A stretch of DNA of 50,696 nt from Saccoglossus kowalevskii (taxonomy: Eukaryota; Hemichordata; Enteropneusta; Harrimaniidae). This document shows positions 14,135 to 27,900 of this stretch, in pieces; the first letter of the stretch is position 1; every line of letters begins with the position of its first letter. The DNA lies in assembly GCF_000003605.2 (NCBI RefSeq), contig NW_003147782.1, positions 106,724-157,419 of the forward strand, written 5' to 3'. Under the pieces are notes generated by a model. The model saw nothing but the letters and a program-made list of their open reading frames with translations. It was not told where the DNA came from and ran no database searches. A program made the position numbers and the translations under genes.

Positions 14135-16417
14135 ATGGTTATCACGCATATTCTTTGGTTTTCCCTGCCTCGGTAGCGTATCTAATGATTTTAATTTCTG
14201 CTTTCTAAATTTGTGAATTAGAATTTTACTTTCAGCCAAATTTGTAGAGCAAATAATTAATATTTGTTTTAAGGGAGGAACTCAGAGTGCAAATATCATC
14301 GAACTCTTCATTTTGCCGTAATTGATTAGATGATGTAGCCTTCAACTTCCGACTGGCATTGGCGTAAACAAATAACAATGTTCGTTGTGTGACGTAGAAC
14401 AGTGTGAATACAATAATCGACATAGTTATTGTTTTTCATTGTCAGCGGTGATTAGAGCACTATATGTTTGTTGTAATGTGCATTATTAACATATTTAGCA
14501 TGTGACGTTTCAAACCATCATCCATCGTTTTCGTCGAATACTATTGCCTATATCGCATTCATGTGCCAGCTTTGGAAAAGACACGTTTCCATTGGTTTAA
14601 CAACACCGGGCGGAACTGTGCTCGTTGACAATGCATCTCGCCTGGGTGAACCGATGTAAGCAAGTTTATTTCATTCACCAATATTTAATGTTTTGCTACA
14701 TTTTACCACTCTAAAAACAAACCAGATAATTCAATGAAATATGGCCATAACATTTTGCCTGGATTGTCATCCATGAACTTGATTTCGATTGTTGTACACT
14801 AAACAAAACATCCGATGCCTTTTGTTCATAATCATACCACTGCGAACGTATATTGAATATGGCAACACTTGAATGAAGGGGTTCGTACTGCCCACTATAG
14901 GACGAGTGATATGCGCAAATAGTGGATGTGAAACCGTTTTTTATTGCCTAAATAATTAATAAGTGGGCAAACTATTGAGTGTACAGTCGGCAATGATATG
15001 TTAACCATGATCCCCATAGTTAATAAATACTGGGAAGGAAGTATTTTGACAGGAAAGACGATTTGCGATTTTTTATTATTCAAAAACAACATAGTATCAT
15101 TTTTTCCGTTTGCGAACGTCGAGGCTGAATGAAATATTCAATCACTAACCATTGTCAAATTTCTTCATGAATTAAGAGAGAGTGTTGCCAATCTTACCAA
15201 GCGATCAATACACACCTTGATTGCAATCTTATCACACATTTGGATCTGTATACATATTTTTTGTGCAATAACAATCATTATATTTTGATGTCTCCGGAAC
15301 CCATACGATTGTCAACCTGATAACACTATATTCTATAAATCAAAGTGTGGTACAAACATTTTCAAAAGTGTATTACAAAGCCAAATCTTGTACTTTTCGC
15401 ATCTAAATCAGGTCTCTCATGTACAATTTTTCAATCACAATACGAATTTACCTAACTATGAAGGTTGGTAATCATATTCCACGTAATATTGGTTTATTGG
15501 CCAATGTGTAGTGAGGTATCAGATGATCAGAACTCTGCTGCACCAGAACCGATAAATAACATCTAAGATTTTGTTGTTTTGTGGTCCTAAAAATATTTTT
15601 GGTAAAATGGACAATGTTTTTTTTGAAAGTCAACTGTTTTTATTGGAATGGGTGGAATCCAGGACGGATTCAATTATTCAAAACGCTTGTAATTTTACTT
15701 GAATGGTAATTTAGTGGCGGCCATTTTTAGTACTACTAGCATTAGACCTACTTGAGAAAAAAATGTTTATATAAATAATTTAATTGAATGTAAATGGTAA
15801 CACACCAAGCACTATAATTATATCTCCCAGTTCGTTTAACACATCTGTAATAGTGATATTGAACCTAACGTTATCACACTCATTGTCGCCTTTGGGAATT
15901 CTACTAATAGTTTCGTGTCATTTACACAGACAGCGTAACCCTCATTCTCATTGGTAACAGTCTACTGTTGATGCACACATGTGATAATTGTTGGCATGTA
16001 CATTTTAACTATCCATGCTATCTGTTTTAGTCTTAAAACAAGTGTGACCGACGGCAGGTGCGAAGGGGTTAAGTTACTCTATTCTGTACTTAAATCCATT
16101 TCTATAGACGACTCAAGTTTCGCGAACTGTTTGTAATGATCTGTCAGTCATACACCAGTCTTTTGTCAGACAGATCAAACCCTGCTTGTAACGTCAATAG
16201 AAAACGAAAGACGATTCCCACGTGTGTACAATACATATAATGTTGTCCTACAACATTACAATGTAATTGACAGCATCGCCTTGGGCTTTATCCCAGAGCT
16301 TCAAACGTCGTTAATAATTTCTAATGTTGCAAATATTTCTTACAATTCTTATTTATCAGCTTTCGCTATGCGCACGACATTTATACGTCTTTACGAAACG
16401 CGCTGTTTAGAATGACT
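14135..16417 (+). other. intron (LDL-A gene), nothing identified
   Basis: AT-rich sequence without an exon, repeat or RNA gene that I can support. Confidence 0.55.
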
Positions 16418-16583
16418 AACACAATTGGAACTATTTCGGNNNNNNNNNNNNNNNNNNNNNNNNNNNNNNNNNNNNNNNNNNNNNNNNNNAAAACGAACAA
16501 ATAAAATATTTGTGTGAAAACAAACCATTACAGTAGCACACTTTAAGCGAATCCAATTATCCCGAAATAGTTCCAATTGTGTT
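16418..16583. mobile_element. inverted-repeat element spanning an assembly gap
   Basis: The 22 bp ending AACTATTTCGG at 16439 are repeated exactly in reverse complement at 16562-16583 (starting CCGAAATAGTT). Between them lie 50 Ns (16440-16489) and about 70 known bases. The right end continues as GACTG followed by TA, resembling TA-inserting (Tc1/mariner/pogo) ends; the left end does not match there. The gap probably exists because of the hairpin. Confidence 0.55.
16440..16489. other. assembly gap (50 N)
   Basis: A run of exactly 50 N, a placeholder length, inside the inverted-repeat element. Confidence 0.98.
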
Positions 16584-17240
16584 GACTGTATTCAATACCT
16601 GTAAACTCAGCGTTCAATTGACAATTGGCAAGCCCTATAATATATATGTATCCCAGAACGTAAAAGATGTCAACAATCTTTGGCCACCATCATCAGTACA
16701 ATGGTTTTCAGAAGTCACGTTTCCTTGTAACACTTGATACAATCCTCTCATCTTGAGGGTGGACTAGCCCCTGATTGTATTAAATCATGTCCTTCAGCTT
16801 CGGACAAGATTTTTCTTATCCTGTATTAACCTTTTTCATGCCCTACTCTATAATATAGTATTCCATATAGGGAGCTAGTTGGTATAAAGCTGCATTAACA
16901 CAGCCACGCAGAGCAAGCGATTTACCGGCATTACTCACGTTGACACACACGTATATGTATTTATTTCTTAATCTGAATCACGATGGCTGACTGACAGCCA
17001 TGTAAGTTGTAACATCGCAAGGCAAACGACTACTCAACAACCAATAGTATCGTACGGACTTTAGACGCAACGACACAAACGGTGGGTTAAGATTCGCAGT
17101 GTGTACAGGGTTGTTCTTTTTATTCTTAATTGCACTTTCACATTATAGCTAGTATGCGCAGACATTCTTTCCTGTGCTGTGTATTTCCGTTTGCTGATCC
17201 GGAACGTCATAAGTCAACCTACTATAATTATTTATTTCAG

Positions 17241-17330
17241 AGAGCGGAAAGGCAGGCGCTTGTAGTTCGAAAACACAGCCTAATCGACCACACACTAATA
17301 AGATTGGCTGGCTTTGTGACTATTCGAAAG
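17241..17330 (+). CDS. candidate extra ectodomain exon of the LDL-A gene
   Basis: A 90-bp open stretch lies between a strong acceptor (TTTATTTCAG) and a good donor (AAAG/GTGCGT). It is open in phase 1 and ends in phase 1, so it would join in frame between the two LDL-A exons. The frame reads SGKAGACSSKTQ then NKIGWLCDYSK and contributes two cysteines. No family is recognised. A second frame (phase 0) is also open across the same interval, which lowers confidence. It could supply cysteines that the flanking LDL-A modules lack, or be chance. Confidence 0.3.
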
Positions 17331-18332
17331 GTGCGTTATGTTTACTCCATACATATCTCGATGTCTATTCGTTTAAACGTGTGGTTAAACTTATCGCGAG
17401 TGTTCGTTAATGTGATTGGGTCATCCTGGTGTTGCATGTTGGGTACACAATATAACGTAACAATGTAACGTACGTACGTAAAATTAATATGCACAAGTTA
17501 TATCATCTTGCATGCTTTAGTTGTAACTATTAAATAATAAGCACTGACTTATGCTAATTTATGTATGTATGTGGTAAATTAATGCAAAAATATGGTATAA
17601 TTTATTATAGCTGTTTTATAACATATGCTGGTATGTGATGAGACATTCAAATTTTATATGGAACAACTTAATGTTAATTTACCATTTAGGTGATTACATT
17701 TTCAAAATCTTAGTTGTGTTCATTTATTTTTGTTCGCATCTGGTAGTGTTATAGTCATTAGCGTTTCCTCGAAAGTCGAATCTGTAATTCCTTGACATTG
17801 CCGGTAAATGTTTGAATCGTCATACCGTCATATATTGCGCAATGTACAGTCACGTTGTGCGTATTTGGCGAGCTAGTGGTTTGCGTTGTGAAACCCTCCA
17901 CGATCGTAATTGACGTAATTGGACACCATAAAACTACATATATTACAGTCGAGTACGAGTAACCCACACATTTGTCATAAATTCTCAGTATTTCAGATCA
18001 AATATACTCAAGCAGACGCAGATATGCATATGATGTAGAGAATCACTCATCAATCTTTCAACATATATAACTCATATGGGATAAATCATGAGCGAAAAAA
18101 AATGAAAACTACACGAGTTTATTAAATCTAATATTGTAGGGTCAAGGATTTGATATTCTGTTTGTTACAATTTCGCAGCCGTATTGGAAATGTCGTAAAA
18201 CGTTTCGAGGATGTATTGGTAATATAATTATTAATTCGGGATTCAATTTAAATTTTAACCGTTTGACAATCCATGAAAGTTAAATAAATTGTTCTAATTT
18301 TTAATAATAATCCAAGAAATAGTGTGTAAAAC

Positions 18333-18790
18333 CACAGTCAGCTAGCGCACACGTGATAATAAAATAAATGCGATATTTACTATATGGGTCCGCCATCTTG
18401 AATGCGGCATAAAACTGAATACGAGACAATTTGTGAAACGCGTATTTCAGCTTCCTACAAATCAGGACAAGAATGTCAATCTTTCGGCCAAAATTGTCAT
18501 CTAACTATAAGGCCGTCGCTGATTGGCTGCTGAGCTGAAATCAAAATATTTGGTTTCAAATACCCCGGGAAAGTGTTCTATGTTCTTCGTGTAATTAGGT
18601 GTTTGTATTTTAGGGATTTGTCCACACAAAAACGACGAATTCGGCCGAATTTGGTTATCGGTTGGCTTAATATTACACTAACGGATCGTAATTCTGTGAA
18701 AGACTTTCATTTTATGCCGCATTCAAGATGGCGGCCACTATATAGTGATTATCCATTTATTTTATTGTCACGTGTGCGCAGCTGACTGTG
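18333..18790. mobile_element. hAT-like non-autonomous element with long inverted repeats
   Basis: A 458-bp element starts CACAGTCAGCT and ends AGCTGACTGTG, with imperfect inverted arms of roughly 90 bp that include CGCCATCTTGAATGCGGCAT. The flanks TGTAAAAC and TGTAAATC differ at one position and fit the 8-bp target duplication of hAT elements. The superfamily call is inference from that. The + frame 18573-18785 lies inside and is not a gene. Confidence 0.65.
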
Positions 18791-19050
18791 TGTAAATCCA
18801 CCAATGTCTTGAGACATTGGCGTATTTTGTGATACTCAGAAATGATGTTAACAATTCAATCTGCTTGCATTGACCAATTAAATTACTTTTTTTGTTTATT
18901 CTATAACATGAAGATAATTATTACACTGAACTGTCATGATTATATAGGGTAAATATAAAGACACTACATGTAAGCTGCCACCTTCCATTCAACATATTAT
19001 ATGTGGAATTATTGCAATATTTTCAAATAGTAATACAAACTCTGAACTGT

Positions 19051-19230
19051 AAAAACATTAACACTAAAACTAACAATATTACTGACAGTAACAACAATAA
19101 TATTAAAAACATTAACAACAACACTAAAATTAACAACATCACTGACATAAAACAACAACAATAATAAACACATTAACAACACTAAAACTAACAACAGCAC
19201 TGACAGTAACAACAACACTAATAAAAAAAA
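19051..19230. repeat. degenerate AAC-rich tandem repeat, about 3 units
   Basis: Three units of roughly 54-61 bp, each with ACATTAACA, ACTAAAA, a TAACAA-type AAC run and CACTGACA (or ACTGACAG). The minus-strand leucine/valine-rich frame across it is an artefact of the repeat. Confidence 0.7.
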
Positions 19231-22200
19231 TGATAAATGTGGTTACTTCATTGAATTTCACACTGCATACTGCGAAACTTTTCTGAAAAGTATGGCATGT
19301 AAGCATTTACTTATAACTACCAATGATAACGCATACAAAAGCTTGCACTACGTAGTTGAAAAAGGTCAAGGGTTGCTATATACAAATAGTCGAATTAGCA
19401 AATGCATACAATAAAGGCAATTGAACTGAGTATTCGGGTTAATTGCATAACCGTCACCCTGTGACCCGTGTTTCAATCCTGTCACTACCGTAACTCCATT
19501 GTGTAGACTCAGCTGTCTTGGTGTAAAATATAAAAGGCTTTGAAAGTCGGTGAATTATGAAATTCTTCAAGATTGGGGTCACGATGTGTCTCTCATTAAT
19601 GTCTTGCCAGCGATCACATGTATTTTAGTGGCGTCATGTCTCAGTAGCTGACAGGTATCTCACCAGGAAACATATATTATGTCATAGCAGAATGCCTTCT
19701 ATTAGTAATGTAATTTGTATATTTTCCGATGCCGTGTCTATCAAACTCCATGAGTGTGCGGTAATAGAAATACACGGCTATGTGTTTTATCGGAATATAT
19801 AAGGGCGCTTGGGTTAAAGGCTTGGGTTAAAGGACGATGTTCTTTGCGCCTCATCGATATAGCTTTCATGCGACGTATGCATCGTTAGTATCTACATAAT
19901 ATATTGTTTGTTTACATAAGATTCGAACGCGAGCTGCATATCGACCACCAGTTAATGATAAACAAAATCTACAGGCAATATATGAATATACGAAGATATA
20001 TTTGTCTCGCTCTACGCTAAAGTCAATGTAGTATATGAGTTCATGTTGAATAATTCATCGTGTTGTGTATTATAATATTCGCTAAATTCCATATATGGAT
20101 ACGATTTGCATATTCATTTGCATACTCGTATGTAGTTAGAGGCGATGTACAACTGTGACAGTAATTACAATCAACTGAAGCTTCTACGTACATTTGATTC
20201 CAATCAGATTATATTTGTAACGTACCTCGTAGTCATTTGTAGCTAGACATTTAATTACAAAGAATTGATATGAAATTGTTATTGTCTGGGGTTTATAACG
20301 GTCGAGTTCAAAATTACAGACCCTGCTACCCGTTTGATGAGAACAACTTTTTTGTATGAACATATGCAAGAGAGATTGGAACTCAAGTTACATCGTGTTT
20401 ATTTATTTAGAGGGGGATAAAACATTCATCGTGTGGGAAGAGGTCGAAGTCAGTAAATAATTTTTACGTTAGCATAAAATCACAATTTTTTCTCAATCTC
20501 AGTCTGATAAACTGTGCTTTTAGAAAATGTCATTGTTATACTTTTATGCGTCGTTTACATTGATAACATCAAAAAATACAACAGATGATGCACGCAAATA
20601 GTCTTTTCGTTCACTGCAATTGACATGATAAATAGGAATACTTTCAACAGACACTGCTAGTGATTTATTTTATGCTATTACGAAAGGTTATCATTGTAAC
20701 AATGTATATTTCAAGGCTTTCAATTTTAATTATTCAATACTTATAATGAATTAGGCTTTACGTAAATTCACAGCCGTTGTTTGGTTGGTTTCTATGGTAA
20801 CATATGTAATTGTGCATGACGGCAGAGGCTAATAAACCATATATAACTGACATTTTCAGAAATTTATTATAACTGGAAAGTTTTATTACCGGTACTTCAA
20901 TTAGAAAAAATAATCAATATTACATATATATGATTTGCTTTCAAATTTACTGAATAAATATTTTATATAATTTATTAATAAGTCTGTTTTGCAGTCAGGT
21001 ATATAAGGTGGTTGTCGTAAACCAGAAATGTTTGTCTACTACTACAAACTACTAATACTAACGCTTCTGCCTATGTTCATTAGAAAACAATTACTAAAAA
21101 GTTTGTAAATATGTAAAATCCCACTTATATATTTGATTTCAAATATAGACCTAATGGCCATGTGACCTGAATACCCCAGCATATATATATATAATGTGCT
21201 CTAACAGTTTTGTAAATTTATCTAAGAAGTAGCAATCAATTCAACCACATGTGACCCGGGTCAATAATAATTACATAATCAACACTTCAAAACACATTTT
21301 ACTTTTCTATACTGACACATGACATCTATAATCGCACTCTATGTCAATGTCTACGATATAAGTATTGGTGTATTCTCTGTAAAACTGTAGCCCAGATTTT
21401 CCCCAACCTTTTTATCAGTTGTCAAAACGAGCAGACATTTTTGGGGATTATCATTGCAAATAACGACAATGAAATAATAATCAAGTATTATTTTATTTAA
21501 TAGCTGTAACCCTGAACCGCTTAGGCTTCGGTTATTGTATTTTCCAGGAGCAATATAGACGAATTCAAATTGTTTTAGTCATATGTCTAAAGCATTTAAG
21601 TGATTCGCACACTCGAGCATTAACTCAAATGGCAAAACTGTTTTTCAATCAGTTCGGTATATTCTTCTATCTGAATATAAGTATGTGTTTGGTTTGGGCG
21701 CTTATGATTTTCAGTTGACAACTTGTTGTCTCGCGTACAGTTAACGACATAATCGGACAAAAACCAATAGTTTAAATAAAATGTGTTTTTCAAATAATAT
21801 TGATGTTCAATAACTCTTTCTGTTCGAGTGTAGAAATGTGTTCCTGTAAATGTGCTTCAGTCACAGTTACACAGTCATCTAAAAATGTCTTTATCTCGAC
21901 ACAACAATTACAATAACATTTACATTATTCGTAATAAGAAGCTGGCATTGAGTTAATGGTGTGTACACCACTGCATATTTCAACACGTTCGACCGTTTCC
22001 ACATAATAGCACACACATTATACGAGTAGTGCTTTTGATTTAACGGTTCCTTAAAAGGTATTTAGCTGTTCACATGGCTTGTTAACACCCCCGGCACATT
22101 TCAACTAGTAGCTATGGCAACCGCGGAAGTCATAGAATTGAACAGAGTGGAAGTACTAGCCGGTTACAAAGTGAAAGAATCAACAGAGTGTATTCTGAAT

Positions 22201-23006
22201 ACCATACATGATATAGTCACATACACCAGTAGTCGTCCAAACTTTTACAAATATATCGTAGTCGTTAGCATACAGAAATCACGTTCATGCTCGGGGGATT
22301 TTGTTTGCTGATTGCATTGATGTCAGTACTGATTTTGTTTCATGTATCATTGATGGGAATGTCTCAAATTAACGATTCAATTATTTTGTTCTACCTCAGT
22401 GTTATATATTTCAAATTAAACTTGAATATTTAATGCATTGTGTTGTCACTGTTTCACAATAATAAAATAATATAGTTCTCATGTAATTATTGGTTTCTCA
22501 TTGAGATTCACAAAAAAGTATAATAAAAATAATAAGTTAACCTACGTAAGGCGTAGATGCAGACTCGTGAGTGCAATGTATTGTTTTTCTATATTTGGAC
22601 AGTGTTGGCTACACACAGATCGAAACACTAAGGTATAAATGATTGTTTTTGTTTCAACATAGACATTATCTACGTTTTGGTTCTTCAGTTGGCGATAGCG
22701 TTTCAAACTTAATCGCTCCAGGAGATTTTGTCCATTGGATTTGATGTCTACTAGGTGATGTGTTTTCCAACAAAAAAAAACGTACAGATTGTGTTAAAAT
22801 ATGTTTTGTTCCCAGATATAGTGATACCACAAGTGTGTCATATTTGGGTATAGTTAAGTACGTGACTAGCACGCGGCACATTGCTTCAAGAGAACAAAAC
22901 ACAAGCAACAATCCTAGAGGCCGCTTAAACTAGACATCAACATAGTGTGAAATTTCACAAGAGATGAAGGGGAAACTCTATGAGCAATGAAGGTTCGAAA
23001 TTCCGC
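19231..23006 (+). other. intron (LDL-A gene), nothing firmly identified
   Basis: The only frame of note is 22114-22311 (starts MATAEVIELNRVEV), which has no recognised domain and no convincing splice pair. A 13-bp direct repeat (CTTGGGTTAAAGG) occurs near 19807-19832. Confidence 0.5.
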
Positions 23007-23556
23007 CAAGTCAAAAGAAGACAGGTTATCTACCTTTACAATATTTATATTGCAACTATAACTGTAGGTACAAGTCAAAAGAAGACAGGTTATCTACCAT
23101 TACAGTATTTATATTGCAACTATAACTGTAGGTACAAGTCAAAAGAAGACAGGTTAGCTACCTTTACAGTATTTATATTGCAACTATAACTGTATGTACA
23201 AGTCAAAAGAAGATAGGTTATCTACCATTACAGTATTTATATTGCAACTATAACTGTAGGTACAAGTCAAAAGAAGACAGGTTATCCACCTTTACAATAT
23301 TTGCAACTATAACTGTAGGTACAAGTCAAAAGAAGACAGGTTATCCACCTTTACAATATTTGCAACTATAACTGTAGGTACAAGTCAAAAGAAGACAGGT
23401 TATCTACCTTTACAATATTTGCAACTGTAACTGTATGTACAAGTCAAAAGAAGACAGGTTATCTACCTTTACAATATTTACAACTATAACTGTAGGTACA
23501 AGTCAAAAGAAGACAGGTTATCTACCTTTACAATATTTGCAACTATAATTGTAAAA
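23007..23556. repeat. minisatellite, 9 units in two size classes (64 and 59 bp)
   Basis: Each unit begins CAAGTCAAAAGAAGACAGG and ends in a CTGTAGGTA-like string. Units 1-4 (starts 23007, 23071, 23135, 23199) are 64 bp. Units 5-9 (starts 23263, 23322, 23381, 23440, 23499) are 59 bp because ATATT is missing in TTTATATTGCAAC. The two classes are not intermixed. Confidence 0.95.
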
Positions 23557-24828
23557 CTTCTAATAATATATATAAATTGTAGTAGGTAATTATAGTCTTT
23601 CGTAATTATTCATTATAACCTGACTCGTCAGTCAGTGAGTGGACAGGTTTCTATCCTCACAGTACTTGTCTGTGTATGTTATCAATTCATGTTAGAATCC
23701 CAAAAATTAAACCGACATGTAATGACGTCACCTAGGACAAGCCATTCAATAAATGATGTGAATCAGTAATTATTGGAGGGTGATGGTTAGGTATCAACGC
23801 ATAGCAGCAAATCCCTCATTAAACCATCACAATCTCAGCACACACTGTGTGCACCAGTTCTACTCATAAATAGGACGCTTGTTGCGCGACTGCTTCACTG
23901 CCTTTAGATTTATGTTGCTGTGTTTGAAATTATAAAATATTAACCGTCTAAATCACCGTATACCGGTTATTTTCAATTACTGGAACTACATTTCTAATTG
24001 CTAGTGATTCAATTTATTCATGGCCTGAATCAGTTCCTCAAAATGTAGAACATATTTATGCGATGAATGTGAATGCGAAGTATGTGATTGTCATATTGCA
24101 ATTGATCCAGCATTCAATAAGCTTACGCATGCGTAGACAAAGAGCACGCGGTACTCAATCTTATTGCACACTTATACTGATTTACCACACGTACCATGCA
24201 GTTACTCGACATACAGCCATGTAGTATTTTTCCATATCACACCTCCTGAGCGGCAAATCTGATCGACGCGCAGGAAAACAGAAAATGAGTTGTTTCAATT
24301 GTTGCATTTTCAGACACATATTCTGCATGTGTATTATTTAGATGAAAACGCAGCCTCTTTAATTTATCACAATTATCAAGTACCCCATCGTTTCATTTAG
24401 GATTGACAGAGATGGTGTGAATTATTTCTTAATTTCTATATATTCAGTTGATATGTTCAGTTGAATACTGAAAATCTGTTTCTTTTAATTATCAACCGTG
24501 AATGTACAATTATAGACAACACGGTAAAAACAGCATTGACGATAATTCAGCTGCTGGCGTCAAAATGCGTCAGAACAAAACACATACAGCACTACACACA
24601 ACACTCGCATATATATTGATTTATATCATACTAGTATCAATACGCGCTAAGTGAAAGTCACCATAAAATATGCATTCTTACTTATTTAGGTGTCGTTGTC
24701 ATTGCTGATGTTTGCCTGTAGTCTTAATGTATCGTAATTTTGTACGAAATACGTTATGTGTTCAATATTTCTATGATTATGCTGGATGTGATACTTCTAA
24801 ATATATTTCTTTTGTTTGACTGTTCCAG

Positions 24829-24951
24829 GGCCAACGTGCAAATTCCGATGCAGTCCGTATGACGATACTATCATCGACGGATTTTCAGTATGTGATGGGT
24901 CCGTGGACTGTCCTAACGGAATCGACGAAAACGCTGATCTATGTAGTAAAC
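24829..24951 (+). CDS. LDL-receptor class A exon B of the membrane protein gene
   Basis: An internal phase-1/phase-1 exon with acceptor GACTGTTCCAG and preferred donor GTATGT at 24952. A GTAAAC donor six bases earlier (exon end 24945) would also keep the frame. The frame reads PTCKFRC, then FSVCDGSVDCPNGIDE and ADLCSK. CDG-x2-DC-x-N-G-x-DE is the calcium-binding end of an LDL-A module, with the acidic residues intact. Five cysteines are present. The position of the third, before I-x5-CDG in canonical modules, is occupied by isoleucine. It follows exon A after an 18-kb intron and precedes the transmembrane exon. Confidence 0.8.
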
Positions 24952-27900
24952 GTATGTATTATTATCAACAACACACAGATAGTACATGGTAGGCACGCGT
25001 GTAGCCGCAGGAGACATAGGCCATTTTTTCCGCGGCGGATGCACATCTCAAAGCGAGATTGGCCGGAAATGGGGTACAGGCAAGACGTCTGCTTTTGTCA
25101 TGGCGGCAAATACAAACTTGTTGGTATTTGGTAAAAAGTGGATTTATTTATGTCACGTCGATTGGTACACCCACAAACACGACATTACGTCGTGTGTATG
25201 TTCTCATTGCACTCCAAATCCGGCATACGCCAGATTTTTGACTTCCGGGAAATTGGTCTATTGCAAGTACTCCGCTTCAATCCTCTACTAGGTGACATTG
25301 TTATTTAGGATCACATGACAAAAATACGCGTTTTTCTAACTCGTGCTTTACTACTGACATTTAATTCAGTGATAATGTAGCATGCTTGGTTTACCATTTA
25401 ATTAATTATCAAGGACAGCAGAATCAACTATATCACGTTCAATATGACCATACCCGTCTTATATTCCATTACAAACTGTTGACCTAGATAATACACCCTG
25501 CTGTTAGAATTGCTAGTGCCAGTGGCATATGGCAGTTATAAATAAAACATCTAACCATCTAACAGACACTAATTAAATTTACATGTAGATGATATTTGAA
25601 CTGTTAAAAACATACTGAGTCCGACCTTATCTGAACTTAATATTCTCTTAGTGGGAAGTATTAAGTCGTGTGAGGTTGACAACAAAAGAAGGACACCCTT
25701 GATTGTTTTTTATTCAATCATAAATAATTTAATTCTACACGCATTACACATTACACTGATGATTTAGAATTACAAAATATAACCCATATTATCGTTATAC
25801 TTTTTAAAAATTTTAATGGTTAGTCAATACCCCCTGGAGCCTGGGAAAAAGGTGTCTAATTAAACACATGATTAGACACGTTTTTAAATAGACTTATTTA
25901 TCAAGAGTTGTCACTCCATGACGGAGTGACGTTCTTGCCTCTGCCCGGGAGATGAATTATCTATTGTACATATGATATAGTCCACTCTATGAGGACGGTG
26001 AAAGCTCGTCTACTCATTTTTGTTTTCCATATACGTTATCTACGTGAAATAATCAGTGCCATAAATGTCAGGCGAAAATTACCGATAATGTATTGATTGA
26101 TTAATTGATTGATTGATAATTGATAAAATATACGTGATGGATCCATTTACGTAGCGAAATTGTAGCAAAATATAAACTGTGCATCCCAATACGCATTTAA
26201 TAATTTAATGGCCATGTTTTTGTAACATCCAATAGCGATAACAAATATAATGCAATTCATTAAACTATGTTGGATAACTTATGTCTGATAAATCGACTGT
26301 TTACTGACGATTGTGCGCCTGTGGTGTTTACCATTCAAATATCCACACACGCAGAATCAGTGCATGCCGGAAAGTAGTTATTTTTAATTCGAATATTGAA
26401 AAACAAACAAACACACGCACGCACTCGTGATGATCTAATGCTCAATGGAAGTGGTATGGTTACAATGTAAATATTGTTTATATTCAAGTTATTGTGAATA
26501 GCGTTGACATATCGATTACTTGACGTGGAATCGCTTAGTACATATAGAGTTCATCTACGGTTATAATGAAGTGCCGGAGTTGTGGCTGTCAGTATTTCGG
26601 AGTCTTATGTCTGTTGATATCGCCAATTATGCATTAACGAATCGTTCCATTATGTTAGTGTCAGCGCACACACTGTGAATACAGAGTGACTTTGACCATA
26701 TGAAGATCAGGTCAAATAACCAATTTGTTCCTCATCATAGCGTGGTTTAATATTTTAATTACATTCTCCATCACTGTTGTAGTGGTTGAAGTGGTATTTT
26801 ACCCCATCTGCAGCCAACTGATTTGCCAGGCACCGCCGTCAATATCGCAATTGAGATATGGCATTGAAAACACAAGACGTGAACTGTCTTGAATAATTTG
26901 AGCATAATATGAAAACACTGTGATGAAGAAAAAAACACACAAACAAAAACCGATGATACTAAAAATACAGAATACCCACCAGCAAAATCAAATTTTCAAA
27001 TCCACAGCTAGATCTATGCAACGACTAATCCATCATACGAATTAAATAATGATTATGTGCGCCATGTAGTTTAAACCCTTACTGTACATAAATGACGAAT
27101 ACATTGTAACTACTCGTATACAATGATATGAAAATATGAACACAAGTCACGCGTAAGTGTGGTGTACATATTTAGATGTTATTCGTATATTATTGGTATA
27201 CTTGCTACATTTCTTGACTCCCGTGGACTTAGTTTAAATTATGATAAACGAACTGAGACTTATTACCATAAAAACGTTTTTATAAAAATGCATTTTCGTG
27301 ACTTCCTCTCAACATATCTTGATTGACTTTACCGTGCAACTAACCCCTGAGATGTGTAACATCAATCACGAAGATGGAGTATATGTAGAGGGCGCTGTTA
27401 TCGAATAGCAACTGTAAGAGGCTGTTTTGATTCGGTTTGTCCCACACTAGAATAATTTTATTTTCTCTCATTGCACCAGTCGCAACATTTCATCACATCC
27501 TATAAGTATTTCAAATTCGTCAACGCACGATATAGTATGTGTCAATGTATGCATCATACTCATAAACAGACAAACACAATTGTTCTGGTCCTACGTCGCA
27601 TTTTCCCAGGCATTGTTGTCGGGTATTACTATTTGTTCGTGTTATTGACGTCTAATAGTCTGTTCAGTTCTAAGTTACAATCAGTTAGTGTACACGTGAT
27701 AGTATAATTAATGAAACGAATTTATCGATATTTACTCTGTATACAGTAAAAACACTGAATGCGCTCCTTGTTGTACATACACTTCCGGTTATCGATGTAT
27801 CATGCGTGTGAAAAAAAGACATTTAACCCATTTATTGATAGTCAGTTTGTTTGACGTATGAGTAGACGCGCTCGCCTGAATCACACGAAGCCATTCATGC

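Noticed and set aside
13856-14176. 106-residue frame with repeated SFIH
   Set aside because: Translation of the CATT microsatellite.
17130-17468. 112-residue + frame
   Set aside because: Runs in a different frame through the better-supported splice-bounded candidate exon; no domain.
19009-19218. Leucine/valine-rich minus frame that looks like a membrane helix
   Set aside because: Produced by the AAC-rich tandem repeat read in reverse.
22114-22311. Coding-looking + frame starting MATAEVIELNRVEV
   Set aside because: No recognised domain and no splice sites fitting phase 1; too short to support alone.
22981-23006. tRNA/SINE B-box-like GGTTCGAAATTCC
   Set aside because: Spacing does not match the box consensus and there is no A box or cloverleaf upstream.
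24986-25291. 101-residue + frame after LDL-A exon B
   Set aside because: Begins in the intron past a good donor and has no domain or codon pattern.
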